In this document: one piece after another, positions 25,826 through 34,680 of the stretch
How the letters are laid out: every line of letters starts with the position of its first letter
Position numbering within the stretch: position 1 is the stretch's first letter
DNA from: Lysobacter_I brunescens
Lineage (GTDB): Bacteria > Pseudomonadota > Gammaproteobacteria > Xanthomonadales > Xanthomonadaceae
Assembly: GCF_042677005.1 (NCBI RefSeq)
Contig: NZ_JBHTIF010000001.1
Span: 1,178,001-1,242,000, forward strand
Length of the DNA: 64,000 nucleotides
Direction of reading: 5' to 3'
The notes under the pieces: model-generated
What the model was told of the DNA's origin: nothing
The model's input: the letters and a program-made list of their open reading frames with translations, nothing else
Database searches by the model: none
Translations under genes and position numbers: made by a program

Positions 25826-26985
25826 GCGCGCCCGCGAACCAGGGTCGCCGGGTCGGCCTGATCTCGCTGGTGACCGTGCTCGGCGTGCTGCTCGGCGCGC
25901 TGGCGGTGTGGTGGTTCCTGGACACTCACGAGCGCGTGAGCGAGGAGGTCAAGCTGCCGGCGAAGGGCGAGGCGTCCTACAACCCGCTGTACGCGCTGAA
26001 GCTGTCGCTGCGCGACGCCGGCCGCCGCGTGGAATCGCGCCAGCGCCTGCGCCTGTCGGAACACCCGCTCAAGCCGGCCGACACCGTGCTGATGATGGGC
26101 GATCTGCGCGCGCTGCCCGTCGCCGATGCCGAGGCCCTGCTCGACTGGGTCGCGGAGGGCGGCCACCTGATCGTGACCACGCCCGCGCCGGGCGTGGCGA
26201 TCGGCGATGCCGACGTGCCGCTGCTCACCGACCTGGGCATCGCGCCCTACGACGACGTGCCCGAGTGCATGGGCCTGAAAGTCGACGCGCTGGCGCGCCA
26301 CAACGAGTTCTGCAACGGGCGCCGCTTCTACTTCTACGACGAGGAGGCGCAGGTGCAGGCCGCGTGGTCGGAAGAGAACGAGGACGGCCTGGACTACGGC
26401 TACGCCCGCGTGGGCTGGGGCGAGGGCACGGTCGATGTGATCGCCGAGCTCGATTTCCTGCGCAACGAGAAGCTGGAAGACGTGCAGCACCTCGCGCTCA
26501 CCCGCCAGCTGCTGCAGCCGAACTGGGATGCGCGCGGCACCTTCCACCTGATCTACAGCGCGGACATGCCGCCGCTGTGGAAGCTGCTGCTCGACCACGG
26601 CTGGCGCGCGCTCCTGCCGCTGTTCCTCGCCCTGCTGGTCTGGCTGTGGATGCGCGCCGAGCGCCTCGGTCCGCAGCTGCCGGCGCCGCCGATGGATCGC
26701 CGCTCCCTGCTCGAACACGTGCAGGCCAGCGGCGAGCATCTGTATCGCTACGGTCGTCGCGCCACGCTCTACGCCGCGGTGCACGAGGCCTTCATGCGCC
26801 GCCTGCGTCAGCGCGACCCCTATGCGGCCGCGCTCGACGGCCCGGCGCAGATCGAAGCCATCGCGCGACGCACCGGCCTGTCGAAGGACGAGGTCGAAGC
26901 TGCGTTGCGCTATCCGCGCAGCGGCGACCGCAAGGATTTCGTGCAACGCATCGCCAGACTTCTCCAATTGAGACGCCAACTATGA
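25822..26985 (+). CDS. DUF4350 domain membrane protein
   Basis: This 387-residue protein has one helix at residues 13-33, a periplasmic DUF4350 domain (about 45-230), a second helix (about 268-285) and a cytoplasmic C-terminal helical region. The ligand-binding GATase-like core is marked by DTVLMMGDLRAL and LLDWVAEGGHLIVT. DUF4350 proteins are consistently found between DUF4129 and MoxR genes; activity is unknown. An in-frame ATG nine bases earlier exists, but the ATGA overlap at 25822 is preferred by analogy with the other junctions. Confidence 0.82.
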   Translation: MSAPANQGRRVGLISLVTVLGVLLGALAVWWFLDTHERVSEEVKLPAKGEASYNPLYALKLSLRDAGRRVESRQRLRLSEHPLKPADTVLMMGDLRALPVADAEALLDWVAEGGHLIVTTPAPGVAIGDADVPLLTDLGIAPYDDVPECMGLKVDALARHNEFCNGRRFYFYDEEAQVQAAWSEENEDGLDYGYARVGWGEGTVDVIAELDFLRNEKLEDVQHLALTRQLLQPNWDARGTFHLIYSADMPPLWKLLLDHGWRALLPLFLALLVWLWMRAERLGPQLPAPPMDRRSLLEHVQASGEHLYRYGRRATLYAAVHEAFMRRLRQRDPYAAALDGPAQIEAIARRTGLSKDEVEAALRYPRSGDRKDFVQRIARLLQLRRQL

Positions 26986-27986
26986 CGAACGACGCCACCG
27001 CCATTCCGTCCTCCGCGCCCGAGCCGATCGTCGGCGAAGCCCTGGTCGCGCGCGCCGCTGCGGTGCGCGACGAGGTCGCCAAGGCGTTCATCGGCCAGGA
27101 CGAGGTGCTCGACCAGATCCTGATCGTCCTGCTTGCCGGCGGCCACGTGCTGATCGAGGGCGTGCCCGGCCTCGGCAAGACCCTGCTGGTGCGCGCGCTG
27201 GGCCAGGCCCTGGGTTGCGGCTACGGCCGCGTGCAGTTCACCCCCGACCTGATGCCCAGCGACGTCAGCGGCCACGCGGTCTACGACCCGAAGACCGAGC
27301 GCTTCACGATCCGACGCGGCCCGATCTTCACCAACCTGCTGCTCGCCGACGAAATCAACCGCGCACCGGCCAAGACCCAGTCCGCGCTGCTCGAAGCGAT
27401 GCAGGAGCAACAGGTCACCATCGAAGGCGGCAGCCATCCGCTGCCCGCGCCGTTCATGACCCTGGCCACGCAGAACCCGGTGGAGCAGGAAGGCACGTAT
27501 CCGCTGCCCGAGGCGCAGCTCGACCGCTTCCTGCTGAAGGTGCTGATCGGCTATCCCTCGCATGCCGACGAAGTGAGCATGGTCACCGCGGTCAGTACCG
27601 GCCGCGCCGCCGCGCACTTCGACCTGTCGCAGGTACGCCCGGTGCTCAGCGCCGACGAGATCGTGGCCATGCAGCTGGGCACCGCGCTGGTCACCGTCGA
27701 TGCCGCAGTCATCGACTACGCCGTGCGCATCGTCGCCGCTACCCGCAAGTGGCCGGGCATCGCGCTCGGCGCCGGCCCGCGCGGCAGCCTCGCGCTGGTC
27801 CGCGCGGCGCGCGCGCAGGCGGTGCTGTCGGGTCGCGATTTCGTCACGCCCGACGACATCCGCACCATCGCCAAGCCCGCGCTGCGCCACCGCATCGCAC
27901 TCTCGCCGGAAATGCAGATCGAAGGCCAGAGCACCGACCAGGTGCTCGACGCCCTGCTCGCCAAGGTCGAAGCGCCGCGTCAATGA
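26982..27986 (+). CDS. MoxR-family AAA+ ATPase
   Basis: The 334-residue cytoplasmic chaperone-like ATPase has Walker A GVPGLGKT (about residues 59-66), Walker B LLLADEINRAP, and the helix-2 insert and sensor regions of the MoxR clade (TQNPVEQEGTYPLPEAQLDRF). MoxR ATPases mature or insert partner proteins, often those with von Willebrand A-like folds such as the DUF58 protein encoded next. The spacing (ATGA overlaps at both ends) makes stoichiometric expression likely. The energy-using step of the whole operon is probably here. Confidence 0.93.
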   Translation: MTNDATAIPSSAPEPIVGEALVARAAAVRDEVAKAFIGQDEVLDQILIVLLAGGHVLIEGVPGLGKTLLVRALGQALGCGYGRVQFTPDLMPSDVSGHAVYDPKTERFTIRRGPIFTNLLLADEINRAPAKTQSALLEAMQEQQVTIEGGSHPLPAPFMTLATQNPVEQEGTYPLPEAQLDRFLLKVLIGYPSHADEVSMVTAVSTGRAAAHFDLSQVRPVLSADEIVAMQLGTALVTVDAAVIDYAVRIVAATRKWPGIALGAGPRGSLALVRAARAQAVLSGRDFVTPDDIRTIAKPALRHRIALSPEMQIEGQSTDQVLDALLAKVEAPRQ

Positions 27987-29368
27987 GCGCCGTGCCGGCC
28001 ATCGCGAAAGCCGCGCCTGCCGTGCCCGCGCGCCCGGCAGGCGCGCATGGCGCGCGCCGCGCCTGGCCGCGTCCCGGGCCGCTGCTGGTCTGGGCGCTGG
28101 TTGCCTGGGGCGGACTCGGGCTCGCGGCGAGCATCGGCGTGGTGTCGGCGAACGCCTGGCTGATCGCCATCGTCGCGCTGGCCGGACTCGCCCTGATCGA
28201 CCTCGCCCTGCTGCTGCGCGTGTCCACGCCGGAAATCGCGCGCACGCTGCCGGAAGCGTGGCCGATCGGCGTCGAGCGCGATGTCGAGCTGCGCATCGAG
28301 CACTATGGCCGCCGCCAGCGCGTGACCGTGCACGACCTGCATCCCGGCGGCTGGGCGATGCGCGGACTGCCACGCACGCTCACCCTCGCGGCGGACAGCG
28401 TGTCGACCCTGCGCTATCACCTGCAGCCGGGCGCGCGCGGCAACTTCCGCTTCGACGGCGTGCAGCTGCGCCTGCATTCGCCGCTGCGGCTGTGGCGGCA
28501 GTCGCGCATCGCCGGTGTCGCGCAGCAGGTGCGGGTGTTCCCGAACTTCGCGCCGCTGGCCGGGTTCGCGCTGTTCAGCGCGGAACAGGCCTCGCGCCTG
28601 GTCGGTGCACACATCAAGCGCCGTCGCGGCGAAGGCACCGATTTCCACCAGATGCGCGAATACCGCGTCGGCGACAGCCTGCGCCAGATCGACTGGAAAG
28701 CGACGGCGCGCGCGCGCAAGCTCATCTCGCGCGAATACCAGGACGAGAAGAATCAGCAGCTGCTGATGGTCGTCGATACGGGCCGGCGCATGCTCGCGCA
28801 CGAAGGCGGGCTGTCCCACTTCGATCGTGCGCTCGACGCGACGCTGGTCGTGTCGTACATCGCGCTCAAGCGCGGCGATGCGGTCGGCCTGTTCACCGCC
28901 GGCGGCGAACAGCGCTGGGTGTCGCCGCAGCGCGGCATGGGCGCGATCGACACCCTGCTGCGCGCCAGCTACGACCTGCAACCCGCGCCGGTCGCCACCG
29001 ACTACCTCGCCGCCGCGACCGAGATGGCCCTGCGCCAGCGCCGCCGCGCGCTGGTCATGCTGGTCACCAACCTGCGCGACGAAGACATCGAGGACGTGCT
29101 AGGCGCGGTGCGCCTGCTCCAGCGCCGGCATCTTGTGGTCGTCGCCAGCCTGCGCGAGCGCGATCTCGACGAGGCGCTCGACGTGCCGGTCGACGACCTG
29201 CGCAGCGCCGTCGGCGCTGCCTCCGCTGCGCGCTACATCGCGCAACGCGCCGCCGCGCACGACGTGCTGCGCAACCACCGCGTCACCGTGCTCGACGTGA
29301 CCTGCGAACAGTTGCCGGCCGCCCTGGTCGAGCAGTACCTGTCGATCAAGCGCAGCGGCTTGCTGTAG
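27983..29368 (+). CDS. DUF58 (VWA-like) membrane-anchored protein
   Basis: The 461-residue protein has two N-terminal helices (about 35-80), a beta-rich periplasmic region, and a C-terminal DUF58/VWA-like domain. The DUF58 signature GTDFHQMREYRVGDSLRQID with KATAR lies at about residues 217-245, followed by the MIDAS-like VVDTGRRM. It is the usual partner and probable client of MoxR. It ends the operon, and a REP-like inverted pair follows within the next 130 bases. Confidence 0.9.
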   Translation: MSAVPAIAKAAPAVPARPAGAHGARRAWPRPGPLLVWALVAWGGLGLAASIGVVSANAWLIAIVALAGLALIDLALLLRVSTPEIARTLPEAWPIGVERDVELRIEHYGRRQRVTVHDLHPGGWAMRGLPRTLTLAADSVSTLRYHLQPGARGNFRFDGVQLRLHSPLRLWRQSRIAGVAQQVRVFPNFAPLAGFALFSAEQASRLVGAHIKRRRGEGTDFHQMREYRVGDSLRQIDWKATARARKLISREYQDEKNQQLLMVVDTGRRMLAHEGGLSHFDRALDATLVVSYIALKRGDAVGLFTAGGEQRWVSPQRGMGAIDTLLRASYDLQPAPVATDYLAAATEMALRQRRRALVMLVTNLRDEDIEDVLGAVRLLQRRHLVVVASLRERDLDEALDVPVDDLRSAVGAASAARYIAQRAAAHDVLRNHRVTVLDVTCEQLPAALVEQYLSIKRSGLL

Positions 29369-29498
29369 GGCGGGCCCTGGGCCCGCCGTCGTGGCCGTTC
29401 CGCCGGCGGTCACGTCGACGGTCACGGTGATGATGCGCTTCGGCATGCGTCCTGAACGTCCGCAACGAACACCACGGCGGGTGCAGGGCACGCCCTAC
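29365..29498. repeat. Inverted pair of REP-like elements (family 3)
   Basis: A unit at 29365-29394 (GTAGGGCGGGCCCTGGGCCC...) recurs in inverted orientation at 29470-29498, with a shared pattern GTAGGGCG-N-GCCCTG-NN-CCCGCCGT-N-GTG. The first unit contains the near-perfect hairpin GGCGGGCCC/GGGCCCGCC. About 75 bases separate them. The pair begins at the DUF58 stop codon and may serve as its transcript end. It is a different family from the repeats at 12.5, 21.9 and 42 kb. Confidence 0.65.
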
Positions 29499-29563
29499 CC
29501 GCCGCCACCTGATCGGCGTAACGTGTGGCGCATCGACCGCATACCGATCAGAGGAGCACGCGC

Positions 29564-29905
29564 ATGACCGCCAGGTTCTTCATCTCGCTGCCCGATCCCG
29601 ATGCCGTGCAGGCCGCCGGCGCGTTCGCGTTCCGTTCGCGCGGCGCCGAAGGCATCGCCGGGGAGCTGCTGGCGGCGCTGCGCACCGATGCGCTGTTCCA
29701 GCGTTGGCGCGCCACGCAGGAAGATCCGGACGCCGTCGATCCGGCGATGGCCGCGACCGATCCCGGGGCCACCGTGGTCGGCACGCAGAATGACCTGCAC
29801 GTGGAGCTGGTGGTGGTGTCGTCCATCTCCAGCAGCGTCCTGCGCCACCGCCTGCGCCTGCTCGCCGGGCATGCCTGGCAGCTGCGCGACGTGACCGCCG
29901 CCTGA
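29564..29905 (+). CDS. Small conserved-looking protein of unknown function
   Basis: The 113-residue soluble product begins MTARFFISLPDP and contains a central stretch, TVVGTQNDLHVELVVVSS, that looks like two beta strands. No cysteine cluster, helix or signal is visible and no family is recognised. A strong GAGGAG site lies 7 bases before this ATG, which favours it over an earlier in-frame start. It converges on the S-formylglutathione hydrolase gene. Confidence 0.6.
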   Translation: MTARFFISLPDPDAVQAAGAFAFRSRGAEGIAGELLAALRTDALFQRWRATQEDPDAVDPAMAATDPGATVVGTQNDLHVELVVVSSISSSVLRHRLRLLAGHAWQLRDVTAA

Positions 29906-29948
29906 CACGCGCGACAGGCGGCCAGGCAAGCACTTCGAAGCGCCAGGT

Positions 29949-30785
29949 TCAGCGTGCCTGGTTCAACTGGCGCATGTGGAAGATGAAGTGCTCGCCGATG
30001 AAGCTGCTGATGAAGTAGTAGCTGTGGTCGTAGCCCGGGCGGATGCGCAGGTCGATCGGATGGTCGACCGCATCGCAGGCGGCGAGCAGGCGACCCGACT
30101 GCAGCTGGGTGTCGAAGAACTCGTCATCGCCGCCCTGGTCGATGCGCAGCGGCAGCCGCTCGCGCGCGGTCGCGACCAGTTCGCACGCGTCCCAGGCATT
30201 CCACTGCGATTCGTCGTCGCCGAGATAGGCCGCGAAGGCCTTCCGGCCCCACGGCACCTGCGACGGCGCCACGATCGGCGAAAACGCCGAGACGCTGCGG
30301 TAGCGCCCCGGGTTGCGAAGCGCCGCCACCAGCGCGCCATGCCCGCCCATCGAATGTCCGCTGATCGCGCGCGCATCGGTGGCCGGGAAATGCGCCGCCA
30401 CCAGCGCGGGCAGTTCGTTCACGACGTAGTCGTGCATGCGGTAGTGCGCCGACCATGGCGCCTGCGTCGCATCCAGGTAGAAGCCCGCGCCCTTGCCGAG
30501 GTCGTAGCCCTCGGCATCCGGCACCTGGTCGCCGCGCGGGCTGGTGTCCGGCGCGATCACGATCACCCCGTGCTCCGCCGCGTAACGCTGCGCGTTGGCC
30601 TTGGTGATGAAGTTCTGCTCGGTGCAGGTCAGCCCGGACAGCCAGTACAGCACCGGGCACGGCCGGTTGGCCGATTGCGGCGGCAGGTAGACCCCGACGT
30701 TCATCGTGCATCCCAGCACTGTCGATTCGTGGCGCCAGACATCCTGCCAGCCGCCGTGGGACGCGTGATGTTCGATCCGTTGCAT
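29949..30785 (-). CDS. fghA: S-formylglutathione hydrolase
   Basis: This 278-residue alpha/beta-hydrolase releases formate and glutathione from S-formylglutathione, the last step of formaldehyde detoxification. The nucleophile is in SGHSMGGHGAL, and WLSGLTCTEQNF and the His region PGYDHSYYF are typical of the esterase D/FrmB group. The length matches the family (about 278). The ATG at 30785 is chosen over an upstream TTG. It is the last gene of the frm operon, 48 bases after the S15-type hydrolase. Confidence 0.95.
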   Translation of the reverse strand: MQRIEHHASHGGWQDVWRHESTVLGCTMNVGVYLPPQSANRPCPVLYWLSGLTCTEQNFITKANAQRYAAEHGVIVIAPDTSPRGDQVPDAEGYDLGKGAGFYLDATQAPWSAHYRMHDYVVNELPALVAAHFPATDARAISGHSMGGHGALVAALRNPGRYRSVSAFSPIVAPSQVPWGRKAFAAYLGDDESQWNAWDACELVATARERLPLRIDQGGDDEFFDTQLQSGRLLAACDAVDHPIDLRIRPGYDHSYYFISSFIGEHFIFHMRQLNQAR

Positions 30786-30833
30786 GTGCGCTTGCTCTCT
30801 CTGCCTCGATCTGGTGTGGATCAATCGCTCGAT

Positions 30834-33086
30834 TCAATTCGATATCGGGATGTGGATGCGGCTCTCGGTGTGCCACTGCACGCGCATCGGCGCGCCGGCA
30901 TCCGCGATGCTTTCGTCGCTCACATCCTTGCCGGTGCCGTGGTTGACCTGCGCGTAGGCGTTCTTGTTGACGCTGACGGTGGCGACCAGGCGGCTGCCCG
31001 GCTGCAACTGCCGGCTGGTCATCCGCGTCCTGTCGAAGCGGATGATGGTCTTTTCCCCGGGCGTCAGAAGATGGCGTGTCGCCATGTCATCGGCATGGCT
31101 CGCACGACCGATGATGTACGACAGCTGGAACAGTTCGCCAGTGGGCAGGCGCTCGTACAGCGTCACCGCATAATCCAGGTCGCGACGATCGGTGGTCACG
31201 TGCAATTCGCCCGAGAAGATGCCTGAAACTTCGATTGCTGCATCGAACGGCGCACTCTCGAACACCAGGCCGCTCGATGCGCCCAGCGTCCTGCCGACGA
31301 CGGGGTCCGGATAGGTGTCGCCGAGGCTGGTGCTGCGATCGGCGAAGTCCACGATCTGGCTCAGCGTCGATGGCGTGGCGTCGGGGCGCTCCGACAGCGC
31401 GTGGTATTGGCCGCTGCGCGTCGCGCTGAGATAAAAGGTCTTTCGCTCGCGGCTCATCGCATCGATCGATGGCGCATGCTTCCACGCGTTCGCGCCCATC
31501 ACCTGGTAGTTGACCCGGTCGCGCAGGATCGCCGGCTTCGGCGCGCCGCGGAAGACATGGTCCATCCACTGGAAGGTGATCTCCGGCGTGTCGATCATGG
31601 CGACCGGATCGATCGCATAGCCGTTGTGCGCCGATGGCTTGCGCGCGGCCTGCGAGCCGCCGTGATCCCATGGGCCGATCAGCAGGGTGTGATCGGCATC
31701 GGGCCGCTGTGCCAAGTGTTGCTTCAGGTAATGCAGCGCGGACTGCTGGCCGTCGTCGAAATAGCCGGTGACGGTCAGTACAGGAATGTCGATCTGCGCG
31801 AACTCGCGTCCATGCGGCGTCATCGCCTGCCAATAGGCGTCGTAGCGCGGATGCTGCAGCCAGCGCTGGAACCAGGGATTCGGCGTGCCGTCGATGCGAT
31901 CGATGTCGCGATAGGACGCGCCGCTGCGGTACCAGCGCTCGTTGAGCGCATCCCACCGCGCATGGTCGGAGTAGGTCTCGTTGTCCAGCGTCTTGTTGCT
32001 GGCGGCGTAGAGCGGCCAGCCGTGATTGACGAACAGGAAGACGTTGTTCTCCATCGGCAGGCCGTTGCCGGGGTTGTTCGCGACCCAGGGCACAATGGTT
32101 TTCAGCGCCTTCGGCAGTTTCTTCGCCGCCGCCCACTGCGCGAAGCCGTCGTAGCTGCCGCCGTACATGCCGACGCGACCGTCGCTCCACGGCTGGCGCG
32201 CGATCCAGTCGATGACAGCGCGGGCATCGTCGCCGTCGTGCTCGAAAGGCAGAGGTGCCTGCGGGCTCCAGCCCTTGCCGCGCGTGTAGGCGACCATGCC
32301 GGCGTAGCCGCGCGCCGCTACGCTGCGGGCATCCGCCATCCCCTGCTCGTTGACATAGATGGTGTAGCGCAGCAGCGCCGGCAAGGGCTCGCGAGTCGCG
32401 CGCGGTCGCACGAGCACGGTCGCGATGTCGGCGCCATCGGGCGTGCGCACCAGGCCGCGCGCATCGACGATATAGCGTCGCGCATCGTCTTCCGCGACCA
32501 GCGCGTCTGTGTGTGGTCCGAGGGTCTCGAAGGTCGTCAGCAGGTATTGTGTGCGGATCAGGCCCAGCGCATCGGGCAGCGGCATGCGCGCCACGCCCAC
32601 CTGTTTCATCGCGGCCTCGTGCAGATTTGTGCGCAGGCCATCCGCATCGCCCTTGAGCCAATGCATCGCCCGGCTCGCGTCGAGGTCGCCCAGCGGTTCG
32701 AACACAGCGCGGAAGGCGCTGCGGACATGGCCCTCGGTGACCGGCCCGTTCGCGGCATGGTCCAGCCGTGCGCGCTGCGCGACCTGGAATGCGCGCAGCG
32801 GCGCGACGTTTCCGGGATCGGACACGCTGCGCAGTTCGACCAGGGCCTGCAGCGTGTCGTTCGCCGCGCGGTGATCGCCGGCGACGCTCTGCAGGCGGAA
32901 CAGGGTGTTGAGATAGCGCGCCCGGTTCTCTTCCCGGTACAGCGGAATCGCCTGCCGGGCCAGATCCGGCAGGCTGTCGATCACCGCATCGGCGTCGCGC
33001 GTCGAGCCGGGAGCCAGATCCTGTGCGGTCGCGGTCGCCATCCAGAACCACAGCAGCAGGAGAATGGCGCCAAGGAATCTCATCAT
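30834..33086 (-). CDS. Secreted CocE/NonD (S15 family) hydrolase
   Basis: The 750-residue protein has a signal peptide (residues 1-21, ending ATAQ) and a helical N-terminal region. An alpha/beta-hydrolase core holds the nucleophile elbow GMYGGSYDGFAQW and the late GPWDHGG with the catalytic His. A C-terminal jelly-roll domain ending in VNKNAYAQVNHGTGK is typical of X-Pro dipeptidyl-peptidase/cocaine-esterase proteins. It should hydrolyse acyl esters or amides in the periplasm; the substrate is unknown. The ATG pair at 33086/33083 follows AGGA. It lies between adhC and fghA, where no such enzyme is known to be needed. Confidence 0.88.
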   Translation of the reverse strand: MMRFLGAILLLLWFWMATATAQDLAPGSTRDADAVIDSLPDLARQAIPLYREENRARYLNTLFRLQSVAGDHRAANDTLQALVELRSVSDPGNVAPLRAFQVAQRARLDHAANGPVTEGHVRSAFRAVFEPLGDLDASRAMHWLKGDADGLRTNLHEAAMKQVGVARMPLPDALGLIRTQYLLTTFETLGPHTDALVAEDDARRYIVDARGLVRTPDGADIATVLVRPRATREPLPALLRYTIYVNEQGMADARSVAARGYAGMVAYTRGKGWSPQAPLPFEHDGDDARAVIDWIARQPWSDGRVGMYGGSYDGFAQWAAAKKLPKALKTIVPWVANNPGNGLPMENNVFLFVNHGWPLYAASNKTLDNETYSDHARWDALNERWYRSGASYRDIDRIDGTPNPWFQRWLQHPRYDAYWQAMTPHGREFAQIDIPVLTVTGYFDDGQQSALHYLKQHLAQRPDADHTLLIGPWDHGGSQAARKPSAHNGYAIDPVAMIDTPEITFQWMDHVFRGAPKPAILRDRVNYQVMGANAWKHAPSIDAMSRERKTFYLSATRSGQYHALSERPDATPSTLSQIVDFADRSTSLGDTYPDPVVGRTLGASSGLVFESAPFDAAIEVSGIFSGELHVTTDRRDLDYAVTLYERLPTGELFQLSYIIGRASHADDMATRHLLTPGEKTIIRFDRTRMTSRQLQPGSRLVATVSVNKNAYAQVNHGTGKDVSDESIADAGAPMRVQWHTESRIHIPISN

Positions 33087-33159
33087 CGAATCGCGTCCTG
33101 GTGCGTTGTGAGCGGGCGCTGGCATACCAGCGGTCCGTGGCGCCATGTCGGCTGGCTGG

Positions 33160-34269
33160 TCAGTAATGAATGACGGTGCGGATCGACTTGCCTTCGTGCA
33201 TCAGGTGGAAGGCTTCGTTGATCTCGTCCAGCGGCAGGGTGTGGGTGACGAACGGGGCCAGCTCGATCTCGCCCTTCATCGCGTCCTCCACCATGCCCGG
33301 CAACTGCGTACGCCCCTTCACACCGCCGAACGCGGTTCCCTTCCATGTCCGGCCAGTCACCATCTGGAACGGGCGGGTGGAGATTTCCTGCCCGGCGCCG
33401 GCCACGCCGATGATGACCGACTGGCCCCAGCCGCGATGGGCGCATTCCAGCGCCGCGCGCATGATGTTCACATTGCCGATGCACTCGAAGCTGTGGTCCA
33501 CGCCCCAGCCGGTCATCTCGACGATCACCTGCTGAATCGGCTTGTCGTGGTCCTTCGGGTTCACGCAGTCGGTCGCGCCCATCTGTGTGGCGAGCTCGAA
33601 CTTCGCCGGGTTGGTGTCGATCGCGATGATCCGCCCGGCCTTCGCCTGGCGCGCGCCCTGGATCACCGCAAGACCGATCCCGCCGAGGCCGAACACCGCC
33701 ACGGTGTCGCCGGCCTGCACCTTCGCGGTGTTGTGCACGGCGCCGATGCCGGTGGTGACGCCGCAGCCGAGCAGGCACACCTGTTCATGGTTCGCTTCCG
33801 GATTGATCTTCGCCAGCGAGACCTCGGCGACGACCGTGTATTCGCTGAAGGTGCTGCAGCCCATGTAGTGGTACACCGGCTCGCCGTTGTAGGAGAAGCG
33901 CGTGGTGCCGTCGGGCATCACGCCCTTGCCCTGCGTCGCGCGCACGGCCACGCAGAGGTTGGTCTTGCCGCTGGTGCAGAACAGGCATTCGCCGCATTCG
34001 GCGGTGTACAGCGGGATCACGTGGTCGCCAGGCTTCACGCTGGTCACGCCTTCGCCGACCTCCGCCACGACGCCCGCGCCCTCATGACCGAGGACGCAGG
34101 GGAACAGTCCTTCCGGGTCGTCGCCGCTCAGCGTGAAGGCGTCGGTATGGCAGACGCCGGTATGCGTGATCTTCACCAGCACCTCGCCTTTCTTCGGCGG
34201 TGCGACGTCGATCTCGACGATCTGCAGTGGCTGGCCCGGCCCGAAGGCGACGGCGGCGCGTGATTTCAT
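33160..34269 (-). CDS. frmA: S-(hydroxymethyl)glutathione dehydrogenase, class III alcohol dehydrogenase
   Basis: This 369-residue zinc enzyme oxidises the formaldehyde-glutathione adduct to S-formylglutathione with NAD. The catalytic zinc ligands are in THTGVCHTDAF (Cys near 39), GHEGAG and LLGCGVTTGIG. Structural zinc is held by CGECLFCTSGKTNLC, and the NAD fold is marked by VFGLGGIGLAV. It aligns over its full length with AdhC/FrmA. An AGGGAG site precedes the ATG, and it follows frmR after 29 bases. Confidence 0.97.
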   Translation of the reverse strand: MKSRAAVAFGPGQPLQIVEIDVAPPKKGEVLVKITHTGVCHTDAFTLSGDDPEGLFPCVLGHEGAGVVAEVGEGVTSVKPGDHVIPLYTAECGECLFCTSGKTNLCVAVRATQGKGVMPDGTTRFSYNGEPVYHYMGCSTFSEYTVVAEVSLAKINPEANHEQVCLLGCGVTTGIGAVHNTAKVQAGDTVAVFGLGGIGLAVIQGARQAKAGRIIAIDTNPAKFELATQMGATDCVNPKDHDKPIQQVIVEMTGWGVDHSFECIGNVNIMRAALECAHRGWGQSVIIGVAGAGQEISTRPFQMVTGRTWKGTAFGGVKGRTQLPGMVEDAMKGEIELAPFVTHTLPLDEINEAFHLMHEGKSIRTVIHY

Positions 34270-34298
34270 GGTGTTCTCCCTGGGATGTGTCGTTTCGA

Positions 34299-34562
34299 TT
34301 ACTTGAGATACGAGCGCACCAGCGCGATCGCCTGCTGGATGCCCGCGTCCTTCGCGGCGGCCTCGCCGAATTCCTCGCGCAGGTGGCTTTCCAGCACCTC
34401 CGCCATCAGCCCGTTCACCGCGCCGCGGATCGCCGCCAGCTGCTGCAGCACGGAACCGCAGTCGGTGCCCGCCTCCAGCGCCCGCTCCAGCGCATCCGTC
34501 TGGCCGCGAATGCGGCGCAGTCGGGTCAGGGCCTTCTTCTTCTCGGCAGGCGTGTACGGCAT
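34299..34562 (-). CDS. frmR: Formaldehyde-sensing repressor, FrmR (CsoR/RcnR family)
   Basis: The 87-residue all-helical repressor binds the frm promoter and lets go when formaldehyde reacts with it. Known FrmR proteins form a methylene bridge between Pro2 and Cys35; both residues are present here (M-P-Y start; DCGSVL, C35), along with H60 (LESHLREEF). That pattern favours FrmR over the metal sensors RcnR and CsoR. It is the first gene of the operon and has no Shine-Dalgarno before its ATG; the upstream sequence is instead a C7 tract within the presumed operator. Confidence 0.93.
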   Translation of the reverse strand: MPYTPAEKKKALTRLRRIRGQTDALERALEAGTDCGSVLQQLAAIRGAVNGLMAEVLESHLREEFGEAAAKDAGIQQAIALVRSYLK

Positions 34563-34601
34563 AGTGGGGGGGAGTATGTGGCAGGCGAATGCAGGTGTCC
34601 A
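34561..34601 (-). promoter_or_regulatory. frmR promoter with overlapping FrmR-type operator
   Basis: On the minus strand a -35 box TGGACA (34596-34601), a 17-base spacer and a -10 box CATACT (34573-34578) lead to a start of transcription within a few bases of the frmR ATG. The imperfect palindrome ATAGT-G7-AGTAT (34561-34577, plus-strand reading) covers the -10 box and start codon. G-tracts flanked by A/T half sites are the operator form of the CsoR/RcnR/FrmR family. Confidence 0.6.
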
Positions 34602-34680
34602 GCATCGATTGCCCGCCTTACCTGGTGTTCAAGCGGCCCATGCTTGTCTGGCTATCGGTTACAGAGACAGGAGGACTCCG

